Positions 50,624-58,572 of a stretch of DNA of 64,000 bases are shown piece by piece. Both the position numbers and the translations under genes were made by a program. Each line of letters starts with the position of its first letter. Within the stretch, counting starts at the first letter, position 1. The notes beneath the pieces are model-generated. The model worked only from the letters and a program-made list of their open reading frames with translations, made no database searches and was not told the DNA's origin. Origin of the DNA: CAXMST01 sp963712765 (lineage in GTDB: Bacteria; Actinomycetota; Thermoleophilia; Solirubrobacterales; 70-9); NCBI GenBank assembly GCA_963712765.1, contig CAVQIX010000006.1:124001-188000 (forward strand), read 5' to 3'.

Positions 50624-52300
50624 CTATGCAGCGAGCAACTCGCGTGCGTGGCGGTCGGCCGCCTGGTCACCGCCCTCGGCTCCGAGCATGCGGACTATCT
50701 CGGCCACCAGCCGCTCGCCGTCGACGCGCTCGACGGTCGCCGTCGTACTCTCGCTCCGTGCCTGTTTGTCGACCCGGTAGTGGGCCTGCGCCAGCGAGGC
50801 CACCTGCGGCAGATGGGTGATGCAGATCACCTGGCGCCGCTCGCCGATCTGACGCAACCTCTCTCCCACCCGCCGGGCCACCTTGCCGCCTATCCCGGCG
50901 TCGATCTCGTCGAAGACGAGGGTCTCCACCTCCGAGCCGGCGCCGATTCCGGCAAGCGCGAGCATCACTCGCGAGAGCTCGCCGCCTGAAGCCGTATCGC
51001 GCAGCGGGGCGAGCGGCATGCCCGGGTTGGTGGCGACCTCGAGCTCGATCCTCTCCCGGCCGGAGGGCCCGAAGCCATCCGGGTGGGGCTCGAGGCCGAC
51101 GGTGAGCCGTGCTCCGTCCATCGCCAGCTCAGCGAGCTCAGCGCTGACCGCGCTCTCGAGGTTCGGAGCGGCGTCCCGTCGTGATGCGGTGAGCTCGTCG
51201 CCCAGGCCCTTGCGCTCAGCCGCGGCCTCGGCGAGCCCGGCCTCGAGCTCGCCGGCTCGCTCGTCCGCACGGTCCAACCTCTCGATCTCGGCGCGGCACC
51301 CCTCGGCGTGCTCGAGGACGGCCGTGATGCTTCCGCCGTGCTTGCGGAGCAGCCGATCGAGAGCCTCCAGACGCGACTCGATCTGCTCGAGGCGATCGGG
51401 GTCGGCCTCGAGGCCCTCGGCATAGCCGCGGAGCTCACCGCTGAGATCACCGAGCTCGACGCTGGTGGCCTCGAGACGCTCCGCGAGGCGATCGAGCGTG
51501 GGATCCACCCCAACGATGCGCGCGAGCGCGCCGGAAGCCTGGGCGAGCAGGGCGTCGGCTGCGCCTTCGCCGTCGGACCCGCTCACCGCCGCGACCGCCT
51601 CGGCGGCGGAGGTCCGCAGTCCCTCGACCCCACGCAGCCGGTCCCGGTCGGCGAGGAGCTCGGCGTGCTCGTCCTCCTCGGGAGCGAGCTCCTCGATCTC
51701 GGAGAGCTCGAAACGGAGAAGGTCGAGATCGCGCTCCCTGGCGCCTTCCCGATCGCGCAGCCGATCGAGCGCCGCGCCGATCTCACCGACTCGCCGGTGC
51801 GCCTCGCGGTAACGGCCGCGGAGCTCGAGGTGAGTGGGACCGGCGAAGCCGTCGAGAATCTCAGCCTGCGCCGAGGCGAGCGTGAGCTTGCGGTGCTCGT
51901 GCTGGCCGTAGAAGGCCAGCATCCGCGTGCCCAGCATCCTCAGGTCGGCGGCCGAGGCCGCTCGCCCGGCGACGAAGGCCGTCGAGCGCCCCGACGCGAG
52001 CACGCGGCGGGCGACGACAACCTCGGACTCCGAGGTGGGAACTCGCCCGAGCAGCTCGGCCAGGTCCTCCTGCTCGCGTAGCGAGGCGTCCAGGTCGAAG
52101 GCCCCTTCGACCCATGCCTCGGCGGCTCCGGGGCGCACTATCCCGCCCTTCGGCTTGCCGCCCAGCAGCAGGTCGAGCGAGTGTGCGAGCACGGTCTTTC
52201 CGGCGCCGGTCTCCCCCGTGATCGCGTTGAGGCCGGCCTCAAAGCGCAGCTCGGCCCGCTCGATCAAAAGCAGGTTCTCGATTCGGAGCTCACGCAGCAT
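50624..52300 (-). CDS. recN: DNA repair protein RecN
   Basis: A 558-residue SMC-like ATPase in double-strand break repair. Walker A is GETGAGKT at residues 29-36; long coiled coils fill the middle, interrupted by a short hinge; the C-terminal head has ASGGELSRVMLAL (signature) and LVFDEIDAGIGG (Walker B). ATG at 52300 begins the family N-terminus LRELRIENLLLI. TAGATG lies seven bases upstream with AGGA between. The gap to nadK is 76 bases. Confidence 0.96.
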   Translation of the reverse strand: MLRELRIENLLLIERAELRFEAGLNAITGETGAGKTVLAHSLDLLLGGKPKGGIVRPGAAEAWVEGAFDLDASLREQEDLAELLGRVPTSESEVVVARRVLASGRSTAFVAGRAASAADLRMLGTRMLAFYGQHEHRKLTLASAQAEILDGFAGPTHLELRGRYREAHRRVGEIGAALDRLRDREGARERDLDLLRFELSEIEELAPEEDEHAELLADRDRLRGVEGLRTSAAEAVAAVSGSDGEGAADALLAQASGALARIVGVDPTLDRLAERLEATSVELGDLSGELRGYAEGLEADPDRLEQIESRLEALDRLLRKHGGSITAVLEHAEGCRAEIERLDRADERAGELEAGLAEAAAERKGLGDELTASRRDAAPNLESAVSAELAELAMDGARLTVGLEPHPDGFGPSGRERIELEVATNPGMPLAPLRDTASGGELSRVMLALAGIGAGSEVETLVFDEIDAGIGGKVARRVGERLRQIGERRQVICITHLPQVASLAQAHYRVDKQARSESTTATVERVDGERLVAEIVRMLGAEGGDQAADRHARELLAA

Positions 52301-52376
52301 CGTCCTGCATCTATTAGCAGCGAGGACCGACGGATTTCCCCCGGTGCACCGGCCGGTGGTCGCTCCGAGGACCGCC

Positions 52377-53240
52377 TCAGTGGGCGAGGCGACCGAACTT
52401 GTGCCGGATCCGGCCGTAGAAGGTCTCGCCCTCCAGCTGGGCCAGACTGGCCAGACCATTGCGGAAGCCGACCTCGATCTCGACTCCCGGTCCGAGCTCC
52501 CCGGCGGGAACACCGTCGACGGCGACATCAACCGAGTCACGGTCACCGGCGTTGTAGACGTGGAGGACGTCGTGCGGCGCGGCGACCAGCGCCCTGGCCG
52601 TGAGCGTGTGGGGGGCGACGAAGCTGACGACGTAGCCCTCCACGCCCCAGGCTAGAATCGGCCCGCCGTTGGCGAGGTTGTAGCCCGTCGAGCCGACGGG
52701 CGTGGCGGCGACGAGCCCGTCGCAGCGGACGTGGCCGACCTCGCGGCCACCGAGCCGGTAGGAGAGGTCGGCGATCCGTGAGTGCGGCCGCCGGGTGAAG
52801 GAAACGTCGTTGAAGCCGACCAGGGAGCCGCCCGGAAGCCGAGCCTCGAGTCCGGGCAGCTCGATCAGTTCGAAATCGCCCGCGAAGGCACGATCCAGCG
52901 CCTGCTCGAGCTCGATCGCCTCAGCCGCGGCGAGAAAACCGGTCGTTCCGTAGTTGATCCCGAAGACGGGGACCCGGTGACCGGAGTAGTGGCGAAGGCT
53001 CCTGAGGATCGTCCCGTCGCCGCCGAGCGCGAGACAGAGATCGACCGCGGCCTCCGCGGCGTCCCCTTCGAGCTTCTCGATGCCGTCGGCGGCGGGCCCG
53101 TGCTTCTCGAACTCCTCGGCGGGGGCCAGGAGCTTGCATCCGGCCGCCTCGGCAGCCGTCCGGACGGCCGTGAGGGCCGCTGCGGTGTCGCCCGGATCGC
53201 TGTGGGATACCACCACGGCACGGCGAATCGGCCCGGCCAC
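52377..53240 (-). CDS. nadK: NAD kinase
   Basis: A 287-residue kinase that phosphorylates NAD to NADP. The ATP/polyphosphate site GGDGT is at residues 73-77; FGINYGTTGFLA, the NAD-binding FNDVSFTR and ATPVGSTGYNLANGGP are conserved. GTG start at 53240 overlaps the last base of the tlyA stop. The tlyA-nadK-recN order is typical of Gram-positive bacteria. Confidence 0.96.
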   Translation of the reverse strand: MAGPIRRAVVVSHSDPGDTAAALTAVRTAAEAAGCKLLAPAEEFEKHGPAADGIEKLEGDAAEAAVDLCLALGGDGTILRSLRHYSGHRVPVFGINYGTTGFLAAAEAIELEQALDRAFAGDFELIELPGLEARLPGGSLVGFNDVSFTRRPHSRIADLSYRLGGREVGHVRCDGLVAATPVGSTGYNLANGGPILAWGVEGYVVSFVAPHTLTARALVAAPHDVLHVYNAGDRDSVDVAVDGVPAGELGPGVEIEVGFRNGLASLAQLEGETFYGRIRHKFGRLAH

Positions 53241-54019
53241 TACAGTGCCTCCTCGATCTTCGCCTCAAGCCCGGGATCGGGCCCGCCCGGGGCCAGGAGC
53301 AGGAAGATCTCGCGGTTGCCCTTCGGCCCGGGCAGGCCGGCGGCTGCCGCGTCGCGACCGCCGAGTCCGAGCCGCTCCGCGCTCCCGGCAACCGAGAGGA
53401 CGGCCTCGCGCCGGTCCGCCTCCGCACGGACCACCCCGCCCTTCCCGACCCGGCTCGGCCCGAGCTCGAACTGGGGCTTGACCATGACCAGGATCGAGCC
53501 GTCCTCATCGAGCGCTCCGGCGAGGGCCGGGAGGATCTTGGTCGCGGAGATGAAGCTGACGTCGACGGTCACGAGATCTGGCCTGTAGGGGAGTTCCCCC
53601 GCCTCGAGATCGCGGGCGTTGCGACCTTCGAGCACGATGACCCGCTCGTCGTTGCGCAGCCCCCAGTCGAGCTGGCCGCGACCTACGTCGAGGGCGATCA
53701 CCGTGCGCGCTCCCCGCCGCAACAGGCAGTCGGTGAAGCCGCCGGTCGATGCCCCCACGTCGAGACACCGTCGCCTGCTCGGATCGACGCCCATGCTGTC
53801 GAGCGCGGCCTCCAGCTTCTGGCCCCCTCGGGAGACATAGCGACGGCGCTGCTCGAGGTGGATCGGCATCTCCTCTGCGATCAGCTGCCCCGGCTTGGAC
53901 GCGCGCTCGCCCCCGGTCCCGATCCGGACCTGACCGGCGCGGACCGAGTTCGCGGCGGCGGAGCGCGACGGCGCCAGGCCGCGCTCCGTGAGCAGGGTGT
54001 CGACTCGGCGCCTCGCCAC
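53240..54019 (-). CDS. tlyA: TlyA-type rRNA 2'-O-methyltransferase
   Basis: A 259-residue methyltransferase with an N-terminal S4 RNA-binding domain (about residues 3-60) and a C-terminal FtsJ-like domain. SAM motif I is CLDVGASTGGFTDCLLRRGA. TlyA methylates ribosomal RNA at C1409 (16S) and C1920 (23S) in mycobacteria, where its loss gives capreomycin resistance. GTG start at 54019 has TACGTT seven bases upstream: leaderless. Confidence 0.95.
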   Translation of the reverse strand: MARRRVDTLLTERGLAPSRSAAANSVRAGQVRIGTGGERASKPGQLIAEEMPIHLEQRRRYVSRGGQKLEAALDSMGVDPSRRRCLDVGASTGGFTDCLLRRGARTVIALDVGRGQLDWGLRNDERVIVLEGRNARDLEAGELPYRPDLVTVDVSFISATKILPALAGALDEDGSILVMVKPQFELGPSRVGKGGVVRAEADRREAVLSVAGSAERLGLGGRDAAAAGLPGPKGNREIFLLLAPGGPDPGLEAKIEEAL

Positions 54020-54026
54020 GTGGCGA

Positions 54027-54032
54027 AACGTA
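54027..54032 (-). promoter_or_regulatory. -10 hexamer of the tlyA-nadK operon
   Basis: TACGTT seven bases before the GTG at 54019; leaderless arrangement. Confidence 0.5.
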
Positions 54033-54159
54033 GCGCTACCGGAGTGCAGCCGCGGGTCCGGAGGTATCGCTGGACGCGCGCTCCCGCGGCGGTTGGCTGG
54101 AATCCAGGGAGCTCCGAGGTTGTGTGAGCGGACGCACAGACAACTCGTACGGCTGTTCG

Positions 54160-54165
54160 TATATT
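54160..54165 (+). promoter_or_regulatory. -10 hexamer of a candidate small RNA
   Basis: TATATT on the plus strand, with CAGACA (a partial -35 match) 17 bases upstream. It is the best plus-strand -10 in the gap and points away from tlyA. A minus-strand alternative, TTGACG (54173-54168) 18 bases from TACGAG (54149-54144), overlaps it. Confidence 0.35.
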
Positions 54166-54171
54166 GGCGTC

Positions 54172-54270
54172 AACGCTTAGCGACCAGCCCCCGGGCCGGT
54201 CGCCCTCCCAAACCAAATACTCTCCTCCCTGTACCCCGGAAACGCCCCGCCTCGCGGGGCGTTTCCGTTT
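54172..54270 (+). ncRNA. candidate small RNA between tlyA and dxs
   Basis: The 307-base gap 54020-54326 has no gene. From the plus-strand -10 at 54160, a transcript of about 100 bases would contain a first hairpin (54181-54202, CGACC/GGTCG with a C-rich top). A 35-base single-stranded C/U-rich stretch follows, including CTCTCCTCCC, complementary to Shine-Dalgarno sequences. A perfect 13-bp hairpin at 54238-54266 closes it. The layout recalls actinobacterial 6C-type RNAs but I could not match it to that family. 54033-54159 holds nothing else that I can see. Confidence 0.35.
54238..54266. terminator. perfect 13-bp hairpin after dxs
   Basis: GGAAACGCCCCGC, a three-base CTC loop and its exact complement. 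It lies 60 bases past the dxs stop on the minus strand, and on the plus strand it is followed by GTTTG. It can act as terminator for dxs, for the candidate small RNA, or both. Confidence 0.75.
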
Positions 54271-54326
54271 GACGGGTCGCAGGCGCAGCGGCCCCGGGTC
54301 CCCGGTGGCCGCCCGGGTTTCGGTGC

Positions 54327-56354
54327 TCAGGCCGAGATGGTCCGGGGCGAACCAATCGCCGAAAGCACGCGCTGGGCGACGGCGGGCCCGGTCAGACCGA
54401 CCTCCTCGCGAAGCAGCCCCGGCTTGCCGTGGGTTACGTAACGGTCGGGCAGGCCGATGCGGAGGATCCGGGCCCGCTGGCGCGGGAGGTTGTCCTCGGC
54501 GTACTCGAGCACCGCCGCCCCGAAGCCCCCGGCGAGGACGTTCTCCTCGATCGTGACGACGAGGTCGTGATCGGCGCAGAGCTGAGCCACCAGCTCGCCG
54601 TCCACCGGCTTGGCGAAGCGGCCGTCGGCGACCGTGGGTGTGAGGTCGTGGTCGGCCAGCAGCCCGGCCGCCTCGTTTGCGACCTGTACCCCCCAGCCGT
54701 AACCCAGCAGGGCGACGCGCTCGCCGCGCTGGAGGATCTCCCCGGTTCCGATCGGGATCTCGGTCGGGGTGTCCGGCAGCGGCACACCCTCGGCGGATCC
54801 ACGCGGATAGCGGAAGGCGATCGGGCCCTCGTGGGCGATCGCAGTGTGCAGCATGTGCACCAGCATCGCCTCGTCGCGCGGCGCCATCACCACCACGTTG
54901 GGCAGAGGGCGGAAGTAGGAGACGTCGATGAAGCCGTGGTGCGTCGGGCCGTCGTCGCCGACAAGGCCGGCGCGGTCCATCGCGAAGACGACGTCGAGGT
55001 CCTGCAGGCAGACGTCGTGGACGATCTGGTCGAAGGCCCGCTGCAGGAAGGTCGAATAGATCGCGCAGACTGGCTTGGCGCCCTGCAGGGCCGCGCCGGA
55101 GGCGAACAGCACCGCATCCTGCTCGGCGATGCCGACGTCGTAGTACTGCTCGGGGACCTCCTCGTAGAGCTTGTTCAACCCGGTGCCCCCCGCCATCGCG
55201 GCGGTGATCCCGAGCACACGGGGATCGGCCCTCGCCTCGGTGACCAGTGCGTCGGCGAAGACGCTGGTGTAGGCGGGTGGGGAGGGCTTCGGCGGCGGTG
55301 TCTCGAGCTTCTCGGGGGCGATCGCGTCCGGTGAGTCCGACTCCTGTACGGGAACCGGCTTCGGCGCCTGGGCGGGCTGGCGATTGACGATCGATCCGGG
55401 CTTGGCCGCGTGCCACTTCTCCATCCCCTCCAGACCGCCCTCCTCGGCGGGCGCAAAACCCTTGCCCTTGACGGTGTGAATGTGGAGGACGACCGGCCGC
55501 TCAGCCTCGAGCGCATCGGTGAGGGCGGCGCGGAGGGCGGCCACATCGTGGCCGTCGATGACCCCCGTGTAGGCGAGGTCGAGCTCCTCGAACAGCAGTC
55601 CGGGCGCCCAGTAGGACTTCAGTGCGGCCTTGATCTCGGGGCCGAGCCGCTCGACCCGCTTGCCGAGGCCGAGCGGTAGGCGCGTGAGCCGCTCCTCGAC
55701 ATCCTCGCGGGCGTGGTAGAGCCGCGGGTTGAGGCGGAAGTGGTTGAAGTAGCGGCTCAGGGCGCCGACGTTCGGCGAGATCGACATCCCGTTGTCGTTG
55801 AGGACGATCACCATCGGCGTCTGCAGACCGCCGGCGTGATGGAGGGCCTCGTAGGCGACGCCCCCGGTCAGCGCGCCGTCTCCGATCACGGCGACCACCT
55901 TGCCGTCGGGACCGATCCCGCGCCGCATCGCCTCCTTGAGGCCGACCCCGTAGCCGATCGAGGTGGAGGCGTGCCCGGCGCCCATGATGTCGTGCTCGGA
56001 CTCGGGAATGAAGCAGAACGGCGCCAGGCCGCCGTACTGGCGGATCGTCTCGAGCCTGTCCTTGCGACCGGTGAGGATCTTGTGCGGGTAGGCCTGATGG
56101 CCGACGTCCCACAGGACCTTGTCTGTCGGGCTGTCGAGCAGGCTATGCAGGGCGACGGCGAGCTCGCAGGTGCCGAGGTTGGCGCCGAAGTGGCCGCCGA
56201 TCTCTCCGATCACATCGATGATCAGCTCCCGCGTCTCCTGCGCGATCTGCTGCAGCTCGTCGTCGTTGAAGGCCTTCAGGTCGGCGGGGCCGTCGATCGA
56301 GTCGAGCAGCCGCGGCGCCACCTTGCCCGCGTCTGGGTTCTCAGCGTCGCTCAT
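54327..56354 (-). CDS. dxs: 1-deoxy-D-xylulose-5-phosphate synthase
   Basis: A 675-residue thiamin-diphosphate enzyme that joins pyruvate and glyceraldehyde 3-phosphate in the first step of the MEP isoprenoid pathway. It shows ThDP motif GDGALTGG...NDNGMSIS, DVGHQAYPHKILTGR, and in the second domain DVGIAEQDAV, MDRAGLVGDDGPTHHG. A Pro-rich linker of about 40 residues (residue about 310-355) between domains is longer than in most Dxs. ATG at 56354; the upstream in-frame opening to 56453 lacks family sequence. A prenyl synthase gene is directly upstream. Confidence 0.97.
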   Translation of the reverse strand: MSDAENPDAGKVAPRLLDSIDGPADLKAFNDDELQQIAQETRELIIDVIGEIGGHFGANLGTCELAVALHSLLDSPTDKVLWDVGHQAYPHKILTGRKDRLETIRQYGGLAPFCFIPESEHDIMGAGHASTSIGYGVGLKEAMRRGIGPDGKVVAVIGDGALTGGVAYEALHHAGGLQTPMVIVLNDNGMSISPNVGALSRYFNHFRLNPRLYHAREDVEERLTRLPLGLGKRVERLGPEIKAALKSYWAPGLLFEELDLAYTGVIDGHDVAALRAALTDALEAERPVVLHIHTVKGKGFAPAEEGGLEGMEKWHAAKPGSIVNRQPAQAPKPVPVQESDSPDAIAPEKLETPPPKPSPPAYTSVFADALVTEARADPRVLGITAAMAGGTGLNKLYEEVPEQYYDVGIAEQDAVLFASGAALQGAKPVCAIYSTFLQRAFDQIVHDVCLQDLDVVFAMDRAGLVGDDGPTHHGFIDVSYFRPLPNVVVMAPRDEAMLVHMLHTAIAHEGPIAFRYPRGSAEGVPLPDTPTEIPIGTGEILQRGERVALLGYGWGVQVANEAAGLLADHDLTPTVADGRFAKPVDGELVAQLCADHDLVVTIEENVLAGGFGAAVLEYAEDNLPRQRARILRIGLPDRYVTHGKPGLLREEVGLTGPAVAQRVLSAIGSPRTISA

Positions 56355-56421
56355 GAGGGATCCGCATTGTCTCACGTCCTCGCCCCCGGCCCCCGGCGGG
56401 ACCGCACCAGCGGGGCCCAGT

Positions 56422-57291
56422 TCAGGCGTGACGGGTGAAGATGAACTCGGCAATCGAGGCCAGCTCGCTGCCCTCGGCCTCGGCCTCGGCCAGGGCCGCG
56501 ATCGCCCCGTCGTGTGATTCGCGGGCGAGCCCCCGGGCGCGCTCTAGGCCGAATTGGCTGACGTAGGTGACCTTGCCGTGGCGCTCGTCGGAGCCACTCG
56601 GCTTTCCAAGCTCCTCGTCGCTGCCGGTGACGTCGAGGATGTCGTCGACGATCTGGAAGAGCACCCCGAGCTCGCGGGCAAACCGCCGGTACGGTTCGGC
56701 CCGCTCGGGACTGAGTCCATCGAGGACGAGGGCGGCTCCGACGCTGGCTGCGATCAGGCGTCCGGTCTTCAGCGAATGGAGCTCGAGCAGACCCTCGGCG
56801 TCACGACCGCCCTCGGTCACGTCGACGTACTGGCCTCCGACCATGCCGTCGACCCCGGTCGCCCCGGCGAGCTCGCACACGGCTCGGAGGATCCGCGCGG
56901 GATCGCCCCCCTGTCGTTCGGCGATCAGTCGCACGGCCTCGGCGAAGAGAGCGTCGCCGGCGAGGATCGCGACGTCCTCACCATGGACTACGTGGGATGT
57001 CGGCCGGCCGCGCCGCAGCTCATCGTCGTCCATCGCCGGCAGGTCGTCGTGGATCAACGAATAGGTGTGGATCAGCTCGATCGCCGCAGCGGTGGGAAGC
57101 AGCGTGCTGGGATCGTGGCCCAGGGCGCGGCCGGTTGCCAGGCAGAGCACCGGGCGGATCCGCTTTCCGCCGGCCAGCAACGAGTAGCGCATCGCCTGCT
57201 CGAGGCCGTCGGTGGAGGGACGGCCGGCGAAGCTGAGCCGGACGAGGTAGTCGTCGACCTGCTCCCGGAGCTCTTCGGGATAGCCGCTCAA
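56422..57291 (-). CDS. ispA: polyprenyl (farnesyl/geranylgeranyl) diphosphate synthase
   Basis: A 289-residue trans-prenyl synthase. The first Asp-rich motif is HDDLPAMDDD and the second QIVDDILD; GGKRIRPVL and LKTGRLI are also conserved. Two small residues in place of an aromatic before the first motif (IHTYSLIHDD retains Tyr) leave chain length uncertain: C15 is likely, C20 possible. The TTG start at 57291 overlaps the stop of the xseB-like gene (TTGA). With dxs downstream it forms an isoprenoid unit. Confidence 0.93.
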   Translation of the reverse strand: MSGYPEELREQVDDYLVRLSFAGRPSTDGLEQAMRYSLLAGGKRIRPVLCLATGRALGHDPSTLLPTAAAIELIHTYSLIHDDLPAMDDDELRRGRPTSHVVHGEDVAILAGDALFAEAVRLIAERQGGDPARILRAVCELAGATGVDGMVGGQYVDVTEGGRDAEGLLELHSLKTGRLIAASVGAALVLDGLSPERAEPYRRFARELGVLFQIVDDILDVTGSDEELGKPSGSDERHGKVTYVSQFGLERARGLARESHDGAIAALAEAEAEGSELASIAEFIFTRHA

Positions 57292-57494
57292 GCCAGGGTC
57301 TGGCCGCTCTCACCGGAGGCCAGCTGCGCCGCCTCGGCGGCGATGGCCCCCACGTCGGCCGCGATCTGAGCGGCTTCCTGGGCGAGCGTCACGGCCTCGG
57401 CGTCCTCGGTCTCGGGGGCGGTCAGCAGGGCTGAGATCTGCTCCAGCCTGCCCGCGGCCTCGCGCAGCCGGGCCTCATGTTCGACAGCGCTCAC
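57288..57494 (-). CDS. xseB: exodeoxyribonuclease VII small subunit-like protein
   Basis: A 68-residue helical protein with heptad-like spacing (ARLREAAGRLEQISALL, AVTLAQEAAQIAADVGAIAAEAAQL). The size and the place between nusB and ispA are those of XseB in many bacteria. The sequence is poorer in the usual acidic LEExV pattern and very Ala-rich, and no xseA large subunit is adjacent. It may therefore be a diverged XseB or another small coiled coil. GTG start overlaps the nusB stop (GTGA), the stop overlaps the ispA start. Confidence 0.55.
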   Translation of the reverse strand: MSAVEHEARLREAAGRLEQISALLTAPETEDAEAVTLAQEAAQIAADVGAIAAEAAQLASGESGQTLA

Positions 57495-57904
57495 GCCCTG
57501 GCTCCGTCGGCGGCCTCGGCCCCGGGCTCGCCGGCGCCGGGCCCCGGGCTCGCCGCGCTGAGGATCCCGTTGACGAACGAGGGCGCCTCCGAGCCGCAGT
57601 AGCGGCCGGTGATCGCAACCGCCTCGGAGATCGCAACGGCGGTAGGAACGTCCTCGCGGTAGGAGATCTCGTACAGGGCGATCCGCATGATCGCCTTCTC
57701 GAGCGGCGCGATCCGATCGAGGCGCCAGCCGCGCGCGTTCTCGGAGATCAGACCGTCGAGCTCCTCGAGCTTCTCGAACGCTCCCTCCGCCAGTGCCCGG
57801 GTGAATGGCTTGGATCCGACGAGCAGCTCCCCGAGCGGGCGCGCGGTCACCTCCTGCTGATAGATCGCGAACGCTGCCTCGCGCCGCTGGTCGGAACGCT
57901 TCAT
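57491..57904 (-). CDS. nusB: transcription antitermination factor NusB
   Basis: A 137-residue all-helical protein of rRNA antitermination and processing. It shows the N-terminal RREAAFAIYQQE and the C-terminal pattern LEKAIMRIALYEI, VPTAVAISEAVAITGRYCGSEAPSFVNGIL. The tail of about 20 Gly/Ala/Pro residues is extra. The ATG at 57904 has TAAGCT seven bases upstream: leaderless. Confidence 0.95.
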   Translation of the reverse strand: MKRSDQRREAAFAIYQQEVTARPLGELLVGSKPFTRALAEGAFEKLEELDGLISENARGWRLDRIAPLEKAIMRIALYEISYREDVPTAVAISEAVAITGRYCGSEAPSFVNGILSAASPGPGAGEPGAEAADGARA

Positions 57905-57911
57905 GGCCCAG

Positions 57912-57917
57912 AGCTTA
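57912..57917 (-). promoter_or_regulatory. -10 hexamer of the nusB operon
   Basis: TAAGCT seven bases before the nusB ATG; leaderless arrangement. Confidence 0.55.
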
Positions 57918-57970
57918 GAGCGGGAGGTGGCGTTCGCCCACGGCGTCGTCCCTCTCGCTGATCGCGGGCG

Positions 57971-58531
57971 CTAAGCCCGGCTGACGTACTCCCCAGACCT
58001 GGTATCGACGCGGACCTTCTCGCCCTCCTCGATGAACAGAGGGACCTGGACGATCACGCCGGTCTCGAGGGTGGCCTGCTTGCTGCCGCCGCCGGACGCG
58101 GTGTCGCCCTTGAGCCCGGGCTCGGTCTCGGTGATCTCGAGGTCGACAGCGCTCGGGACCTGCACCCCGGAGGGCTGCTCGTCGACGAACAGCAGCTCGA
58201 CCTCGTCGTTGGCCCGTACCCACTGCATGCCCTCTCCGGCCACCTCGCTCGGGATCTCGAGCTGGTCGTAGGTGCTGTTGTCCATGAACACACGCATGTC
58301 GCCTGCGTCGTAGAGGTACTGCATCTTCCGGGTCTCGGTGTGGACGGGCCGGAACTTCTCCCCCGCCCGGAACGTCTTGTCTATCACCGAGCCGTCCTCG
58401 TGCCGGCGCAGCTTGGTGCGCACGAATGCTCCGCCCTTGCCCGGCTTGACGTGCTGGAAGTCGAGGATCTTGAAGATCTTGCCCTCGACCTCGATGTGGG
58501 CGCCGTTCTTGAACTGGTTGGTGGAGATCAC
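57971..58531 (-). CDS. efp: elongation factor P
   Basis: A 186-residue translation factor that relieves ribosome stalling at proline runs. It has the three beta-barrel domains. The tip loop HVKPGKGGAFVRTKLRR places Lys at the modified position, preceded by Pro and followed by Gly, as in forms lacking EpmA modification sites. GTG at 58531 is used, with TACGCT seven bases upstream; upstream in-frame sequence to 58702 is not EF-P. Confidence 0.97.
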   Translation of the reverse strand: MISTNQFKNGAHIEVEGKIFKILDFQHVKPGKGGAFVRTKLRRHEDGSVIDKTFRAGEKFRPVHTETRKMQYLYDAGDMRVFMDNSTYDQLEIPSEVAGEGMQWVRANDEVELLFVDEQPSGVQVPSAVDLEITETEPGLKGDTASGGGSKQATLETGVIVQVPLFIEEGEKVRVDTRSGEYVSRA

Positions 58532-58538
58532 GGCGGGC

Positions 58539-58544
58539 AGCGTA
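58539..58544 (-). promoter_or_regulatory. -10 hexamer of efp
   Basis: TACGCT seven bases before the efp GTG; leaderless arrangement that decides the start. Confidence 0.55.
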
Positions 58545-58572
58545 GCGACCCGCTGGCGGTCGGCCGTGGCAA

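Noticed and set aside
53881..55416. Minus-strand open frame of 511 codons through dxs
   Set aside because: It is a frame-shifted shadow with Arg/Gly/Pro low complexity; dxs itself is intact in the other frame.
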